A stretch of 12,897 nucleotides of DNA from CAZUCU01 sp964589635 (GCA_964589635.1 CAZPRI010000019.1:1-12897); one strand, 5' to 3'; positions 4,739-12,352 are shown, counted from the first letter of the stretch. Made by a program: numbers and translations. The notes: generated by a model not told the origin, from the letters alone.

Positions 4739-7423
4739 TTAAACCAGAGAATCCTCATTAATCTCACCATCTTTGAAAACAGTTTTCTTTCTACCCTTTC
4801 CTGAAACATCGAAACTGAACTCACTTCCTTTTACAGAAATAACCACTGAGCTTCCATCTTTCAAACCTTTTGCAATTATAAGTTGAGCAAGAGGATTTAG
4901 AATTTTTTCTTGAATCAATCTTTTTAGAGGTCTCGCTCCATAGCTTGGATTGTAACCTTCTTTTGCAAGATATTTTTCAACAGCTTTATTTACTTTGATC
5001 TTGATATTTTTATCAACAAGTCTTTCAGTAACTCTCTTAATTTGAATTCCGACAATTGTTTCGATTGCTTTCTGTGAAAGAATATCAAAAATTATTATGT
5101 CATCCAGACGGTTTAGGAATTCTGGTCTGAAATGATCTTTAAGTGCTTTTTCAACATTTGCCTTTGTGTCTTCATATTGACTCTTTGCGGATTTATCAGA
5201 AGCAAACCCGATACTTTCCATTTTATCAATAAACTCTGCACCAATATTTGATGTCATTATAATTACAGTATTCTTGAAGTTTATAGTTCTTCCTTTTGCA
5301 TCTGTAAGACGTCCGTTATCCAAAACCTGAAGGAGAATATTGAATACTTCTGGGTGAGCCTTTTCAATCTCATCGAACAAAACAACTGAATATGGTCTGT
5401 GTCTTATTTTATCGACAAGTCCTCCTCCATCATCATGACCAACATACCCTGGAGGTGAACCAATCAATTTTGAAGTGGAATGTTTTTCCATAAACTCAGA
5501 CATATCAACTCTAATCAATGATTTTTCATCATCAAACATATACTCTGCAAGAGTTTTTGTAAGTTCAGTTTTTCCAACTCCTGTTGGACCTAGAAACATA
5601 AATGAAGCAATTGGTTTGTCAGGATCAGCAATTCCAGCTCTTGATCTCTTGATTGCATTAGCAACTTTTGTAACTGCAGAATCTTGCCCAATTAATCTTT
5701 TCTTAAGAGCTCTTTCCATTCTTGATAGTTTTACAGCTTCTTCTTCGAGCATTCTTTCTACAGGAATTCCTGTCCATCTTGCAATAATTGCAGCAATATC
5801 ACTCTCAACAACTTCTTCTCGTAAAATTTTTCTTGTGCTTTGTAGATCTTTTAGTTTCTTCTCAAAACTTCGAAGATCCTTTTCAACTTGGGGCATTTCA
5901 GAATATCTAATTTCAGCAGCTCGAGACAAATCAGATGCGGCAACAGCGTTTTCAGCATCTTGTTTTAATGAATCCATTTCAATTCGCAAATCTTTTATAT
6001 TAGAAATAGCATCTTTTTCACTAGTCCACCGTAGTTCTAGTTCGGAATTCTTCTCATTTAAATCAGCAAGTTCTTTCTCTATCTTTTCTAGTCTCTTCTT
6101 TTGAACCTGTGTTTGTTTGTTTTCATTTGTAAGGGCTTGTTTTTCTATTTCGAGTCTCATCTTTTTTCTTCTAGAAATTTCTAAATCCTCTGGCATATTT
6201 TCCAAAGAAATTTTTAGACCAGATGAAGCCTCATCAATTAAATCAACAGCTTTATCTGGAAGAAATCTATCTGTAATATATCGTGAGGAAAGTTGCACTG
6301 CAGCAACAATCGCATCATCTGTAATTGTTACACCATGATAAACTTCATATTTATCCTTAATTCCTCTCATGATCGCAATAGCATCATCAATATTTGGTTC
6401 ATTCACATTCACAGGTTGAAATCTTCTAGTAAGTGCACCATCCTTTTCAATGTATTTTTGGTACTCCTTAATAGTTGTTGCTCCAATAGCCTTCAATTCT
6501 CCTCTCGCAAGTGCAGGTTTCAACATATTTGAAGCATCCAGTGATCCTTCTGCTGAACCAGCGCCAGCTATTGTGTGCATTTCATCAATAAATAAAATAA
6601 CATTTCCAGCTGCTTGTTTCACTTCCTTTATAATTTTTTTCAGTCTATCTTCAAACTCTCCTCTGTATTTTGTACCAGCAACCAACGCCCCAAGATCAAG
6701 CGCAAGAAGTTCTTTGTTCTTCAAAGATTCTGGTATATCTCCTTGAGCAATTCGAACAGCTAGACCTTCTACAATCGCAGTCTTTCCAACACCTGGTTCT
6801 CCAATCAAGATAGGATTATTTTTTGTTCGTCTTGAAAGAATCTGAACAATTCTATTTATTTCTCTATCTCTTCCAATAACTGGATCGAGTTTATTATTTT
6901 TGGCTTGGTCTGTGAGTGAAACTGTATATTTTCTAAGTGCTTTTAATGTCTTTGGTGTGTCAGTTACGGTCTCTTTATTTTCTTTTAGTTCAGCAAGAAT
7001 TTTTATAACTTCATCCTTTTCAATTTTAAATTTAGCAAGCAAATTCTTTGAAGCACTTGGAACATCGAAAAGTGCCAAAAATAGATGTTCTGTTGAAACA
7101 AATTCGTCACCTAAACCTTGAGCAATCCGACTTGAGTATTCTAAGACTTGTGCAAGCTCTGGCGATAAATAAATTTGATATGAAGGAGAAAGTGTTTGTC
7201 CAAACTCTGGGGTTTCAATTGAATCCAAAAGTGTATCTGTTAAAAGTATTAAATCTACTCTCATTTTTTCAAGTATAGAAATAACATTACTCTCTTCCTG
7301 TAGAATAAGAGCAGTGAACAGATGAAGAGGATTAACATGATTCTGCCCTCTTTCTGTTGCTAATTCATGAGACTGTCTCACGACTTCTTTTGCTTTTGAT
7401 GTAAAATTTCTAAATGGTGGCAT
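4739..7423 (-). CDS. clpB: ClpB-type AAA+ chaperone with a ClpC-like IGF loop
   Basis: This is a hexameric AAA+ unfoldase, 894 aa. Clp N-domain repeats lie at about 1-145. AAA-1 has Walker A GEPGVGKT (208-215), pore-loop KYRGEFE (Y253) and Walker B LFIDEMHT (277-284). A long coiled-coil M domain follows at about 405-530; its length and sequence match ClpB rather than ClpC and imply Hsp70-assisted disaggregation. AAA-2 has GPTGVGKT (612-619), pore-loop GSPPGYVG (Y660), Walker B VVLFDEIEKAH (680-690) and sensor-2 GARPLKR (829-835). Unusually, after sensor 1 TSNIGA there is IGF (738-740) in a loop placed like the ClpP-docking loop of ClpC, which ClpB normally lacks. It may therefore disaggregate, feed ClpP, or both. 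The gene has a sigma70-type promoter and no visible CIRCE element. Confidence 0.95.
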   Translation of the reverse strand: MPPFRNFTSKAKEVVRQSHELATERGQNHVNPLHLFTALILQEESNVISILEKMRVDLILLTDTLLDSIETPEFGQTLSPSYQIYLSPELAQVLEYSSRIAQGLGDEFVSTEHLFLALFDVPSASKNLLAKFKIEKDEVIKILAELKENKETVTDTPKTLKALRKYTVSLTDQAKNNKLDPVIGRDREINRIVQILSRRTKNNPILIGEPGVGKTAIVEGLAVRIAQGDIPESLKNKELLALDLGALVAGTKYRGEFEDRLKKIIKEVKQAAGNVILFIDEMHTIAGAGSAEGSLDASNMLKPALARGELKAIGATTIKEYQKYIEKDGALTRRFQPVNVNEPNIDDAIAIMRGIKDKYEVYHGVTITDDAIVAAVQLSSRYITDRFLPDKAVDLIDEASSGLKISLENMPEDLEISRRKKMRLEIEKQALTNENKQTQVQKKRLEKIEKELADLNEKNSELELRWTSEKDAISNIKDLRIEMDSLKQDAENAVAASDLSRAAEIRYSEMPQVEKDLRSFEKKLKDLQSTRKILREEVVESDIAAIIARWTGIPVERMLEEEAVKLSRMERALKKRLIGQDSAVTKVANAIKRSRAGIADPDKPIASFMFLGPTGVGKTELTKTLAEYMFDDEKSLIRVDMSEFMEKHSTSKLIGSPPGYVGHDDGGGLVDKIRHRPYSVVLFDEIEKAHPEVFNILLQVLDNGRLTDAKGRTINFKNTVIIMTSNIGAEFIDKMESIGFASDKSAKSQYEDTKANVEKALKDHFRPEFLNRLDDIIIFDILSQKAIETIVGIQIKRVTERLVDKNIKIKVNKAVEKYLAKEGYNPSYGARPLKRLIQEKILNPLAQLIIAKGLKDGSSVVISVKGSEFSFDVSGKGRKKTVFKDGEINEDSLV

Positions 7424-7448
7424 AAGAAAATAAAATTAATTGGCTATT

Positions 7449-7477
7449 AATATACAATAAATTACACTTCTTTTCAA
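7449..7477 (-). promoter_or_regulatory. clpB promoter
   Basis: TTGAAA (7472-7477) and TATATT (7449-7454) have a 17-bp spacer on the minus strand. The leader is about 20 nt with no Shine-Dalgarno. The -35 lies 3 nt beyond the stop of the upstream gene and no terminator separates them, so readthrough is also possible. Confidence 0.75.
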
Positions 7478-7480
7478 GGC

Positions 7481-8308
7481 TTAGAATCCTCTCCCTGAAA
7501 GAAAACTCTTTATTTCATTCACTGGTGCAAAGGTTGTTTTTTGTTCTGCGGGATCATATTTTTTGAAACCTACAATCGCTCCTTGAAGATTTGTGATAAT
7601 ACTTCCAACTAAAACATTTTCAGATGAAACTCCTGTAAATATTTTTGTAACCTCTGTCCACGTATTTTCTCCTTCAGTCTTTTCGAACGAATCTAGCTTA
7701 TTGATAACTCCAGTTGAAATAGAATTTTGTGCAGAACCTGAAATTGAAATTACAGATTGTGCTAATTGGAGACTATTTGAATCTGCAAATGTTGCTGGCA
7801 CTAAATCATTTCTACCATTCTTCAGTTGCATAATTGCAAAAGTATCAGCACTATTATATGAAATTATATCGAGAGGGATATTTCCAACCTGAGTTTTTGC
7901 GATGTATTCATTATTCTTATTAATCAAATTTCGGTCAACAAGAATTGAATTGCCTGACACTACAACACCAAGAGTTACAAATTCGCCTAGCTCTTTATCT
8001 CCTTGATGAATTCTCACAAGACTTCTAGAATTCTTTTGAACAGCATCAATAGTTAGATCTTCCTGGTTTACAACAACTGTTTCAATAATTCTCTCTGGAG
8101 TTGTTACTACTGTTTTATTTTCATTATCCTCCTCAGGTTCAACAACACGTTCGATAGTTCTCTCGACAATTCTGTTTACAGTTTGTGTTACGGGAGTTTG
8201 CCCTTGATCCATAAGTGACACAACAGTTATCCCGGTCGCAATTGAAGTGACAAAAGCAACCAAAAGACAAAGCAAAACTAACTGTTGAGTATTTAGGTTC
8301 ATATTCAT
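7481..8308 (-). CDS. Membrane-anchored trypsin/HtrA-fold protein lacking the catalytic triad
   Basis: This 275-aa protein has an N-terminal transmembrane anchor (about 9-33), then a Glu/Arg/Val-rich extended segment (about 41-82, RIVERTIERVVEPEE), then a domain aligning with the trypsin-like fold of HtrA (about 86-275). Blocks match in order. VTLGVVVSGNSILVDRNLI corresponds to the SGVIISPDGYILTNNHV region. TFAIMQLK corresponds to DIAVLK. STGVINKLD corresponds to the SGIVSALGR region. ENVLVGSIITNLQGAIVG corresponds to the NPGNSGGPLVNLRGEVIG region. At the aligned positions His is Asn, Asp is Thr and Ser is Val, so it is probably inactive and acts by binding. It lies upstream of clpB on the same strand, which suggests an envelope-stress or scaffold role, but this is inference. 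A second ATG at 8302 is possible. Confidence 0.8.
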   Translation of the reverse strand: MNMNLNTQQLVLLCLLVAFVTSIATGITVVSLMDQGQTPVTQTVNRIVERTIERVVEPEEDNENKTVVTTPERIIETVVVNQEDLTIDAVQKNSRSLVRIHQGDKELGEFVTLGVVVSGNSILVDRNLINKNNEYIAKTQVGNIPLDIISYNSADTFAIMQLKNGRNDLVPATFADSNSLQLAQSVISISGSAQNSISTGVINKLDSFEKTEGENTWTEVTKIFTGVSSENVLVGSIITNLQGAIVGFKKYDPAEQKTTFAPVNEIKSFLSGRGF

Positions 8309-8314
8309 ATGATG

Positions 8315-8343
8315 ATTTTAACATTTTGAGTAGACAAAAACAA
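8315..8343 (-). promoter_or_regulatory. Possible promoter of the trypsin-fold protein gene
   Basis: TTGTTT (8338-8343) and TAAAAT (8315-8320) have a 17-bp spacer on the minus strand. The start would be about 10 nt before the ATG or closer, giving a very short leader. Confidence 0.45.
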
Positions 8344-8424
8344 AGTATCACTTCTACTCCGTCATCCTAAACCATACATACCAGCAGATAAGTAAACTAG
8401 AATGATAAGAACATGGGACCGATT

Positions 8425-9609
8425 TTATTTCTTCATCTGAAAATCAACAGTTTTTCGAAATGCTCGAACAGCTTTATCAATTTCTTTTTTTGTAGTCTTT
8501 CTTCCAAAAGAAAATCTAACTGAACTTCCTGCACAACCTGTATCACCCAGTGCTCCGATTGCGTACGATTGTCCGTTTCCCTTCAGAGATTTACAGGCCG
8601 TCATGGCAGAACAATTTATTCCAAGTTCATCCATCATAATTACAGCGAACTCTGAATTCAGACCTTGCACACAGAAATTTAAATTGTTCTTCATTCTATT
8701 TTTTAAGTTCCCATTTAGTTTTGATTCCGGTATTTCCTTTAAAATCATATCAAACATATATTTTTGTAAAATTTCGAAATGTCTTAGATCTTCTTCTCTA
8801 TTTTCAAAAACTAAAAGTAACGCTTCACAAAAACCGACTATTCCAGAGACATTCTCTGTTCCAGGTCGAAGTCCCTGCTCTTGCCCACCACCAAACATAA
8901 TTGAATCAAGTTCTACATAATTTTTCTTTATTAAACATCCACTTGCTTTAGGTCCATAAATTTTTGAACCATCAAGTGTAAGCAAATCAACCTTTAATCC
9001 ATTTATATTTAAATCCAAAAGTAGCCCGGCTTGACTAGCGTCTGTATGGAAAAATGGAAATGATTCATTTCCACTACTCTTTTCTTCTTTATACTTTAAA
9101 ATCTCTCTTGAAATTTTTTGAATAGGTTGAATAGCACCAATTTCATTTGTTGCATAGGAAATAGTTACAAGAGAAGTTTTTTCATTTAAAACTTTTTTTA
9201 CATCTTCTACTGAAACAACTCCGTCCTCATTCACATCAAGCAGTTTCACATCAACTCCCAATCTTTCAGCCTCTTTTAATGATTCTAGAACTGCAGGGTG
9301 TTCTGTTTTGAGAGAAATAATTTGTGAGTCAGGATATTTTTTTGCTATTCCGAGTATTGCAATATTAATTGATTCAGTTCCTCCGTTTGTAAAAATAATC
9401 TCCGAGTCTTTTATTTGAAATTTCCTAGCAATTTCTATTCTGTATTGAGAGATTAATCCTTTTATTTTCTTTGCTTCAAAATAAATAGATGAAGGATTAA
9501 AAAAAGAATCAGAAAAATATTTTTTCATTTTTTTTAAGACTTTTTTGTCTACAGGAGTAGTTGCTGCAAAATCTAAGTGGATATTCTTTTTTCCCTTTTT
9601 ATTAAACAT
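8425..9609 (-). CDS. Cysteine desulfurase, class V aminotransferase family (NifS/IscS-like)
   Basis: This PLP enzyme releases sulfur from cysteine as a persulfide for Fe-S clusters or tRNA thiolation. It has 394 aa, the family's usual size. Landmarks: LDFAATTPV (12-20), NGGTES phosphate loop (75-80), TEHPAVL with PLP-stacking H104, HTDASQA (D190), DGSKIYGPK with the Schiff-base lysine K216, and GGGQEQGLRPGTEN (240-253). The active-site loop is atypical. Where IscS has SACTSxSLEP, this protein has CSAMTACKSLKGNGQSYA, so the usual Cys position is Met336 and the nearest candidates are C339 (TACKS) and C333. The C-terminal SSVRFSFGRKTTKKEID is typical. No scaffold (IscU/SufU) or thiouridylase gene is adjacent. 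It is divergent from the DUF4446-like gene with 34 bp between starts. Confidence 0.9.
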   Translation of the reverse strand: MFNKKGKKNIHLDFAATTPVDKKVLKKMKKYFSDSFFNPSSIYFEAKKIKGLISQYRIEIARKFQIKDSEIIFTNGGTESINIAILGIAKKYPDSQIISLKTEHPAVLESLKEAERLGVDVKLLDVNEDGVVSVEDVKKVLNEKTSLVTISYATNEIGAIQPIQKISREILKYKEEKSSGNESFPFFHTDASQAGLLLDLNINGLKVDLLTLDGSKIYGPKASGCLIKKNYVELDSIMFGGGQEQGLRPGTENVSGIVGFCEALLLVFENREEDLRHFEILQKYMFDMILKEIPESKLNGNLKNRMKNNLNFCVQGLNSEFAVIMMDELGINCSAMTACKSLKGNGQSYAIGALGDTGCAGSSVRFSFGRKTTKKEIDKAVRAFRKTVDFQMKK

Positions 9610-9613
9610 AGTC

Positions 9614-9619
9614 TATAAT
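9614..9619 (+). promoter_or_regulatory. Possible -10 element of the DUF4446-infB-rbfA operon
   Basis: A perfect TATAAT lies 24 nt before the ATG at 9644, predicting a leader of about 18 nt. No convincing -35 is visible 16-18 bp upstream. It lies in the 34-bp gap between two divergent starts, so the two promoters must overlap. Confidence 0.5.
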
Positions 9620-9643
9620 CTTTACCAGTTACGAATTTTTATC

Positions 9644-10123
9644 ATGAATTTGAATTTAGGGCAAAACGAAATAATACTTATCATTTTAGCACTTTTTATT
9701 GTCACTCTATTAATTTGGGTGATGGTATTACATTTTAGATTCAAAAGATTAGTTAAAGGTTCAAACAAAAATACCATCGAGGACTCCTTGGTTAATATTT
9801 ACAAATATATTGAAAATTCACATGCCGAAACAAAAAAACTCTCGGTTTCTGTAGAAATCTTGCAAAAACAAATAACGAAATCACCAAGAGGTTTTGCAAT
9901 GATTACTTTCAAAGCCTTTGATGGTGTTAAGTCAGGTGGCGCAAATTCATTTGCTATTGCATTTGTAAGTGACGAAGGAAATGGTATAGTGCTTTCAACT
10001 TTCCACGCAAGAGACAGAGTGAATGTTTTCTCAAAAGAAATTACTGCATTCAAAAGTAATGTGATGCTTACTGAAGAAGAGGAAAAAGCGTTGACAAAAG
10101 CGAAACAAAGCTTAAGTTTATAA
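9644..10123 (+). CDS. DUF4446-like membrane protein
   Basis: This 159-aa protein has one transmembrane segment (about 8-30, N-terminal), a basic stretch (HFRFKRLVKGS), a helical linker (about 44-78) and a conserved-looking domain at about 82-135 (RGFAMITFKAFDGV…FAIAFVSDEGNGIVLSTFHARD). The pattern of GFxxxxFxxFDG followed by SFxIAxxxDxxGNGxVLSxxHxR is what I know of the DUF4446 family, whose biochemical function is not established. I chose the ATG at 9644. The upstream in-frame ATG at 9545 would overlap the divergent desulfurase and add residues that are not part of the family. It is first in an apparent operon with infB (19-nt gap) and rbfA. A charged TEEEEKALTKAK segment ends the protein. 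Confidence 0.82.
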   Translation: MNLNLGQNEIILIILALFIVTLLIWVMVLHFRFKRLVKGSNKNTIEDSLVNIYKYIENSHAETKKLSVSVEILQKQITKSPRGFAMITFKAFDGVKSGGANSFAIAFVSDEGNGIVLSTFHARDRVNVFSKEITAFKSNVMLTEEEEKALTKAKQSLSL

Positions 10124-10142
10124 ATATTACCTATATATCAAT

Positions 10143-11639
10143 ATGACCAAAGAAATCTCTAAAAAAGAAGATGCGATTGTTCGACCCCCTATCGTTGCGG
10201 TAATGGGTCATATTGATCATGGAAAATCAACACTATTAGATACAATTAGAAAAAGTAGAATCACAGCAAAAGAAGCTGGTGGTATTACTCAACATATTGG
10301 AGCATACGAAATTAAGCATGGAGAAAATAGGATCTCTTTTTTGGACACGCCTGGTCATGAAGCCTTTGTCAGTGTACGTGATAGAGGAGCACAGATAGCT
10401 GATATTGCTATCCTTATCGTCTCTGCAGAAGATGGAGTAAAACCTCAAACACTTGAGGCATTGAATTCTATCAAAAAAGCTGAAGTTCCTTTTATTGTTG
10501 CAATAAACAAAGTCGACTCTCCAAAAGCAAATGTTGATTTAGCAAAAGCTAGTTTAATTGAGAATGAAATTTATCTTGAAGGAATGGGTGGAGATATTTC
10601 TTTTGCAGAAATATCTGCGAAAGAAGGTACAGGAATTGATGAGCTTCTAGATTTAGTTTTACTTACAGCAGAAATTGAAGATTTTAAAGCTGAATCAAAT
10701 GGAGAAGGATATGGTTTAGTTATTGAGTCAAATAAATGTAAAAAGAAAGGAATTTCAGGAACTCTTGTTCTTAGAAACGGAACACTAAAGGTTGGAAATT
10801 TTGTAGCAACAGAGACATCGTTCTCCCCTGTTAGATCAATTGAAAGTAGTGAGGGCGAAAATCTAAAAGAAGTTACCTTCTCTACTCCTTTTATTATCTG
10901 TGGTTTTTCAGAACTACCAGATGCAGGAGATACTTTTAAAGTATTTGATAATAAAAAAGATGCTGAAGCTTTCTCAAAAACAAAAGTAAAAGAGTTGGTT
11001 ACAAAACATAAGGACTTTATAGTAGAAAAAGATAGCACTGTTATTCCTCTAATAATCAAAACTGATGTTGCAGGAAGCAAGGAAGCAATAGAATACGAAT
11101 TAAACAAAGCTGAAGTAGAAGGCATCACTTTTAAGGTATTAGAATCAGGAACGGGAGATATTTCAGAAAAAGATGCAAAACTTGCAATGGGAAATGAGAA
11201 GACTCTCGTTATTGGTTTTAATGTTGGTGTTGATTCTCAAGCAAAGCAGATAATCGATAGAAATGAGACTACGGTAAAAGTGTTTAATATTATTTATGAA
11301 GCGATTCAATGGATTGTCGATTCTGCAAAGGAAAGGAAAGATAAAATAGTAAAAGAAGAAGAAATTGGAAAAGTAAAAATTCTTAAAATTTTTGGAAACA
11401 ATAAAAAACTTCAAATTATTGGTGGAAAAGTAAAGGAAGGTAAAATAGAAACAGGTGCACGTTTTAAACTTCTGAGAAGAAATGAACCAATTGATAAGGG
11501 TGTTGTAAAAGGATTACAAAAAGTAAAAGATCAGGTTACACTAGTTACTGGAGAGGAAGAATTCGGTGGTGCAATTGATTGTAGAACCGATGTCGCTGAA
11601 GGTGATATGCTTTATCTGTTTAACATGGTAGAAAAATAA
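10143..11639 (+). CDS. infB: Translation initiation factor IF-2, short form
   Basis: This GTPase brings fMet-tRNA to the 30S subunit and promotes subunit joining. It has 498 aa, against about 700-900 in many bacteria, because the long variable N-terminal region is absent; the G domain starts near residue 15. G1 is GHIDHGKST (22-30), G2 threonine is in GGITQ (46-50), G3 is DTPGHEAF (68-75), G4 is NKVD (122-125) and G5 is SAK (158-160). Beta-barrel domain II follows (about 180-270), then the IF-2 domain III (about 300-390) and the C-terminal fMet-binding barrel (about 400-498). No Shine-Dalgarno precedes the ATG. The stop overlaps the rbfA start by one base (TAATG), indicating coupling. Confidence 0.97.
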   Translation: MTKEISKKEDAIVRPPIVAVMGHIDHGKSTLLDTIRKSRITAKEAGGITQHIGAYEIKHGENRISFLDTPGHEAFVSVRDRGAQIADIAILIVSAEDGVKPQTLEALNSIKKAEVPFIVAINKVDSPKANVDLAKASLIENEIYLEGMGGDISFAEISAKEGTGIDELLDLVLLTAEIEDFKAESNGEGYGLVIESNKCKKKGISGTLVLRNGTLKVGNFVATETSFSPVRSIESSEGENLKEVTFSTPFIICGFSELPDAGDTFKVFDNKKDAEAFSKTKVKELVTKHKDFIVEKDSTVIPLIIKTDVAGSKEAIEYELNKAEVEGITFKVLESGTGDISEKDAKLAMGNEKTLVIGFNVGVDSQAKQIIDRNETTVKVFNIIYEAIQWIVDSAKERKDKIVKEEEIGKVKILKIFGNNKKLQIIGGKVKEGKIETGARFKLLRRNEPIDKGVVKGLQKVKDQVTLVTGEEEFGGAIDCRTDVAEGDMLYLFNMVEK

Positions 11640-11968
11640 TGGATTTTCACAACGAAAAAACAAAAGATCAAATTCAAAGATTAGCATCTCAATTTATAGA
11701 AAGAGAGTCTAATAGGAATTCCCTAATAACTGTTACTAATGTACAAGTTACAAATGACTTTAAAAAAGCTATAATTTTTGTTACAGTTTTCCCTGAAGAT
11801 CAAGAAGAGACAGCTGTTCACTTCCTTAAAAGACAGAGAGGTGAGTTCAAGACTTTTGTAAAGAAAAATTCTAGAATTAGAAGAATTCCATTTCTTGACT
11901 TTATTGTCGATGGTGGAGAAAAGTCTCGACAGAGAATCGAAGAAATTACGTACAATAAAGATTTCTAA
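11639..11968 (+). CDS. rbfA: Ribosome-binding factor A
   Basis: RbfA helps mature the 30S subunit by acting at the 16S rRNA 5' helix. The 109-aa length is typical. The single KH-type fold is seen as an N-terminal helix (KTKDQIQRLASQFIERES), strands ITVTNVQVTNDFKKAIIFVTVF, a helix (VHFLKRQRGEFKTFVKKN) and the closing strand IRRIPFLDFIVD. It overlaps infB by one nucleotide, so translation is probably coupled; the infB-rbfA order is widely conserved. tRNA-Cys begins only 4 nt after the stop with no terminator, so the mRNA and tRNA are probably made on one transcript and separated by processing. Confidence 0.93.
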   Translation: MDFHNEKTKDQIQRLASQFIERESNRNSLITVTNVQVTNDFKKAIIFVTVFPEDQEETAVHFLKRQRGEFKTFVKKNSRIRRIPFLDFIVDGGEKSRQRIEEITYNKDF

Positions 11969-11972
11969 TAAT

Positions 11973-12044
11973 GGCACGGTGGCGAAGTGGTAACGCAGCG
12001 GTTTGCAAAACCGATACGCGCGGGTTCGATTCCCGCCCGTGCCT
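11973..12044 (+). tRNA. tRNA-Cys (anticodon GCA)
   Basis: The acceptor stem is GGCACGG / CCGTGCC (11973-11979 with 12037-12043). Discriminator U at 12044 fits tRNA-Cys. The anticodon GCA is at 12005-12007. The T-arm is GCGGG-TTCGATT-CCCGC. CCA is not encoded. It starts 4 nt after rbfA. Its 3' part from the T-loop onward (19 nt) is repeated exactly at 12224-12242. Confidence 0.97.
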
Positions 12045-12045
12045 C

Positions 12046-12223
12046 AAACAATCAAGCGAAAGCTTGTTGTTTAGGTGCAGGAGAAAACCGTAGGTTTTCA
12101 TCGGGAATCGAAAGACGGAGCCGGTCTACAGTCTGGAGTGAAACAAAGATTGTCGGCGAGTCAGGGTCGTGAGCGATATATTTTTAATGACTGAAAGGAA
12201 TATGAAAATAATTGACTCCTGAC
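12046..12223 (+). other. tRNA-linked structured noncoding element, copy 1 (behind tRNA-Cys)
   Basis: About 178 bp with no coding potential, bounded by the 19-bp direct repeat CGATTCCCGCCCGTGCCTC (12027-12045 inside tRNA-Cys, 12224-12242 distal). In order: a hairpin with a GAAA loop (12046-12072), a 7-bp hairpin GAAAACC-GTA-GGTTTTC (12083-12099), then CGGGAATCG (12102-12110) complementary to the distal repeat's CGATTCCCG (12224-12232). Within that closing helix lie a conserved hairpin (12114-12162; stem ACAGTCT/AGATTGT extended by GCCG/CGGC) and a second hairpin closed by GGTC/GACC (12165-12168 with 12221-12224). The result is a three-way junction. The 60-nt core at 12110-12169 recurs in copy 2. 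Recombination between the repeats would excise the element and leave tRNA-Cys intact. Family unknown to me; it could be a mini mobile element or a functional RNA. Confidence 0.7.
12110..12169 (+). repeat. 60-nt conserved core, copy 1
   Basis: It starts GAAAGACGGAGCCGG and ends GGCGAGTCAGGGTCG. It aligns without gaps to 12565-12624 with 54 of 60 identical. One difference turns a G-U pair into G-C in the conserved stem and others fall in the loop, so structure is maintained. Confidence 0.9.
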
Positions 12224-12242
12224 CGATTCCCGCCCGTGCCTC
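12224..12242 (+). repeat. Duplicated tRNA-Cys 3' end (T-loop to discriminator plus 1)
   Basis: CGATTCCCGCCCGTGCCTC is identical to 12027-12045. Identity begins at the C of the T-loop (TTCGA) and ends one base past the discriminator. It is not a functional tRNA by itself because the 5' parts are missing. Confidence 0.95.
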
Positions 12243-12270
12243 CCGATATGATATTATATCTTTCGGAATT

Positions 12271-12352
12271 GCCCGGATGGCGGAATTGGTATACGCGCAC
12301 GACTTAAAATCGTGTCTCAAATGGGATGCGGGTTCGACTCCCGCTCTGGGCA
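12271..12352 (+). tRNA. tRNA-Leu (anticodon TAA)
   Basis: The acceptor stem is GCCCGGA / TCTGGGC with discriminator A at 12352. Anticodon stem CACGA/TCGTG encloses CTTAAAA with anticodon TAA at 12305-12307 (UUA codons). A long variable arm typical of tRNA-Leu is present. CCA is not encoded. An AU-rich hairpin AAACAGA-AATA-TCTGTTT follows (12354-12371). No convincing own promoter is seen; it probably shares a transcript with the preceding units. Confidence 0.96.

Noticed and set aside
5475..6104. 209-aa open frame antisense to clpB
   Set aside because: Ser/Phe-rich composition typical of the reverse of a Lys/Glu-rich coiled coil; no family features and no promoter.
9545..9643. Upstream start for the DUF4446-like gene
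   Set aside because: It would run through the start of the divergent desulfurase and past the TATAAT at 9614; the transmembrane segment begins right after the ATG at 9644.
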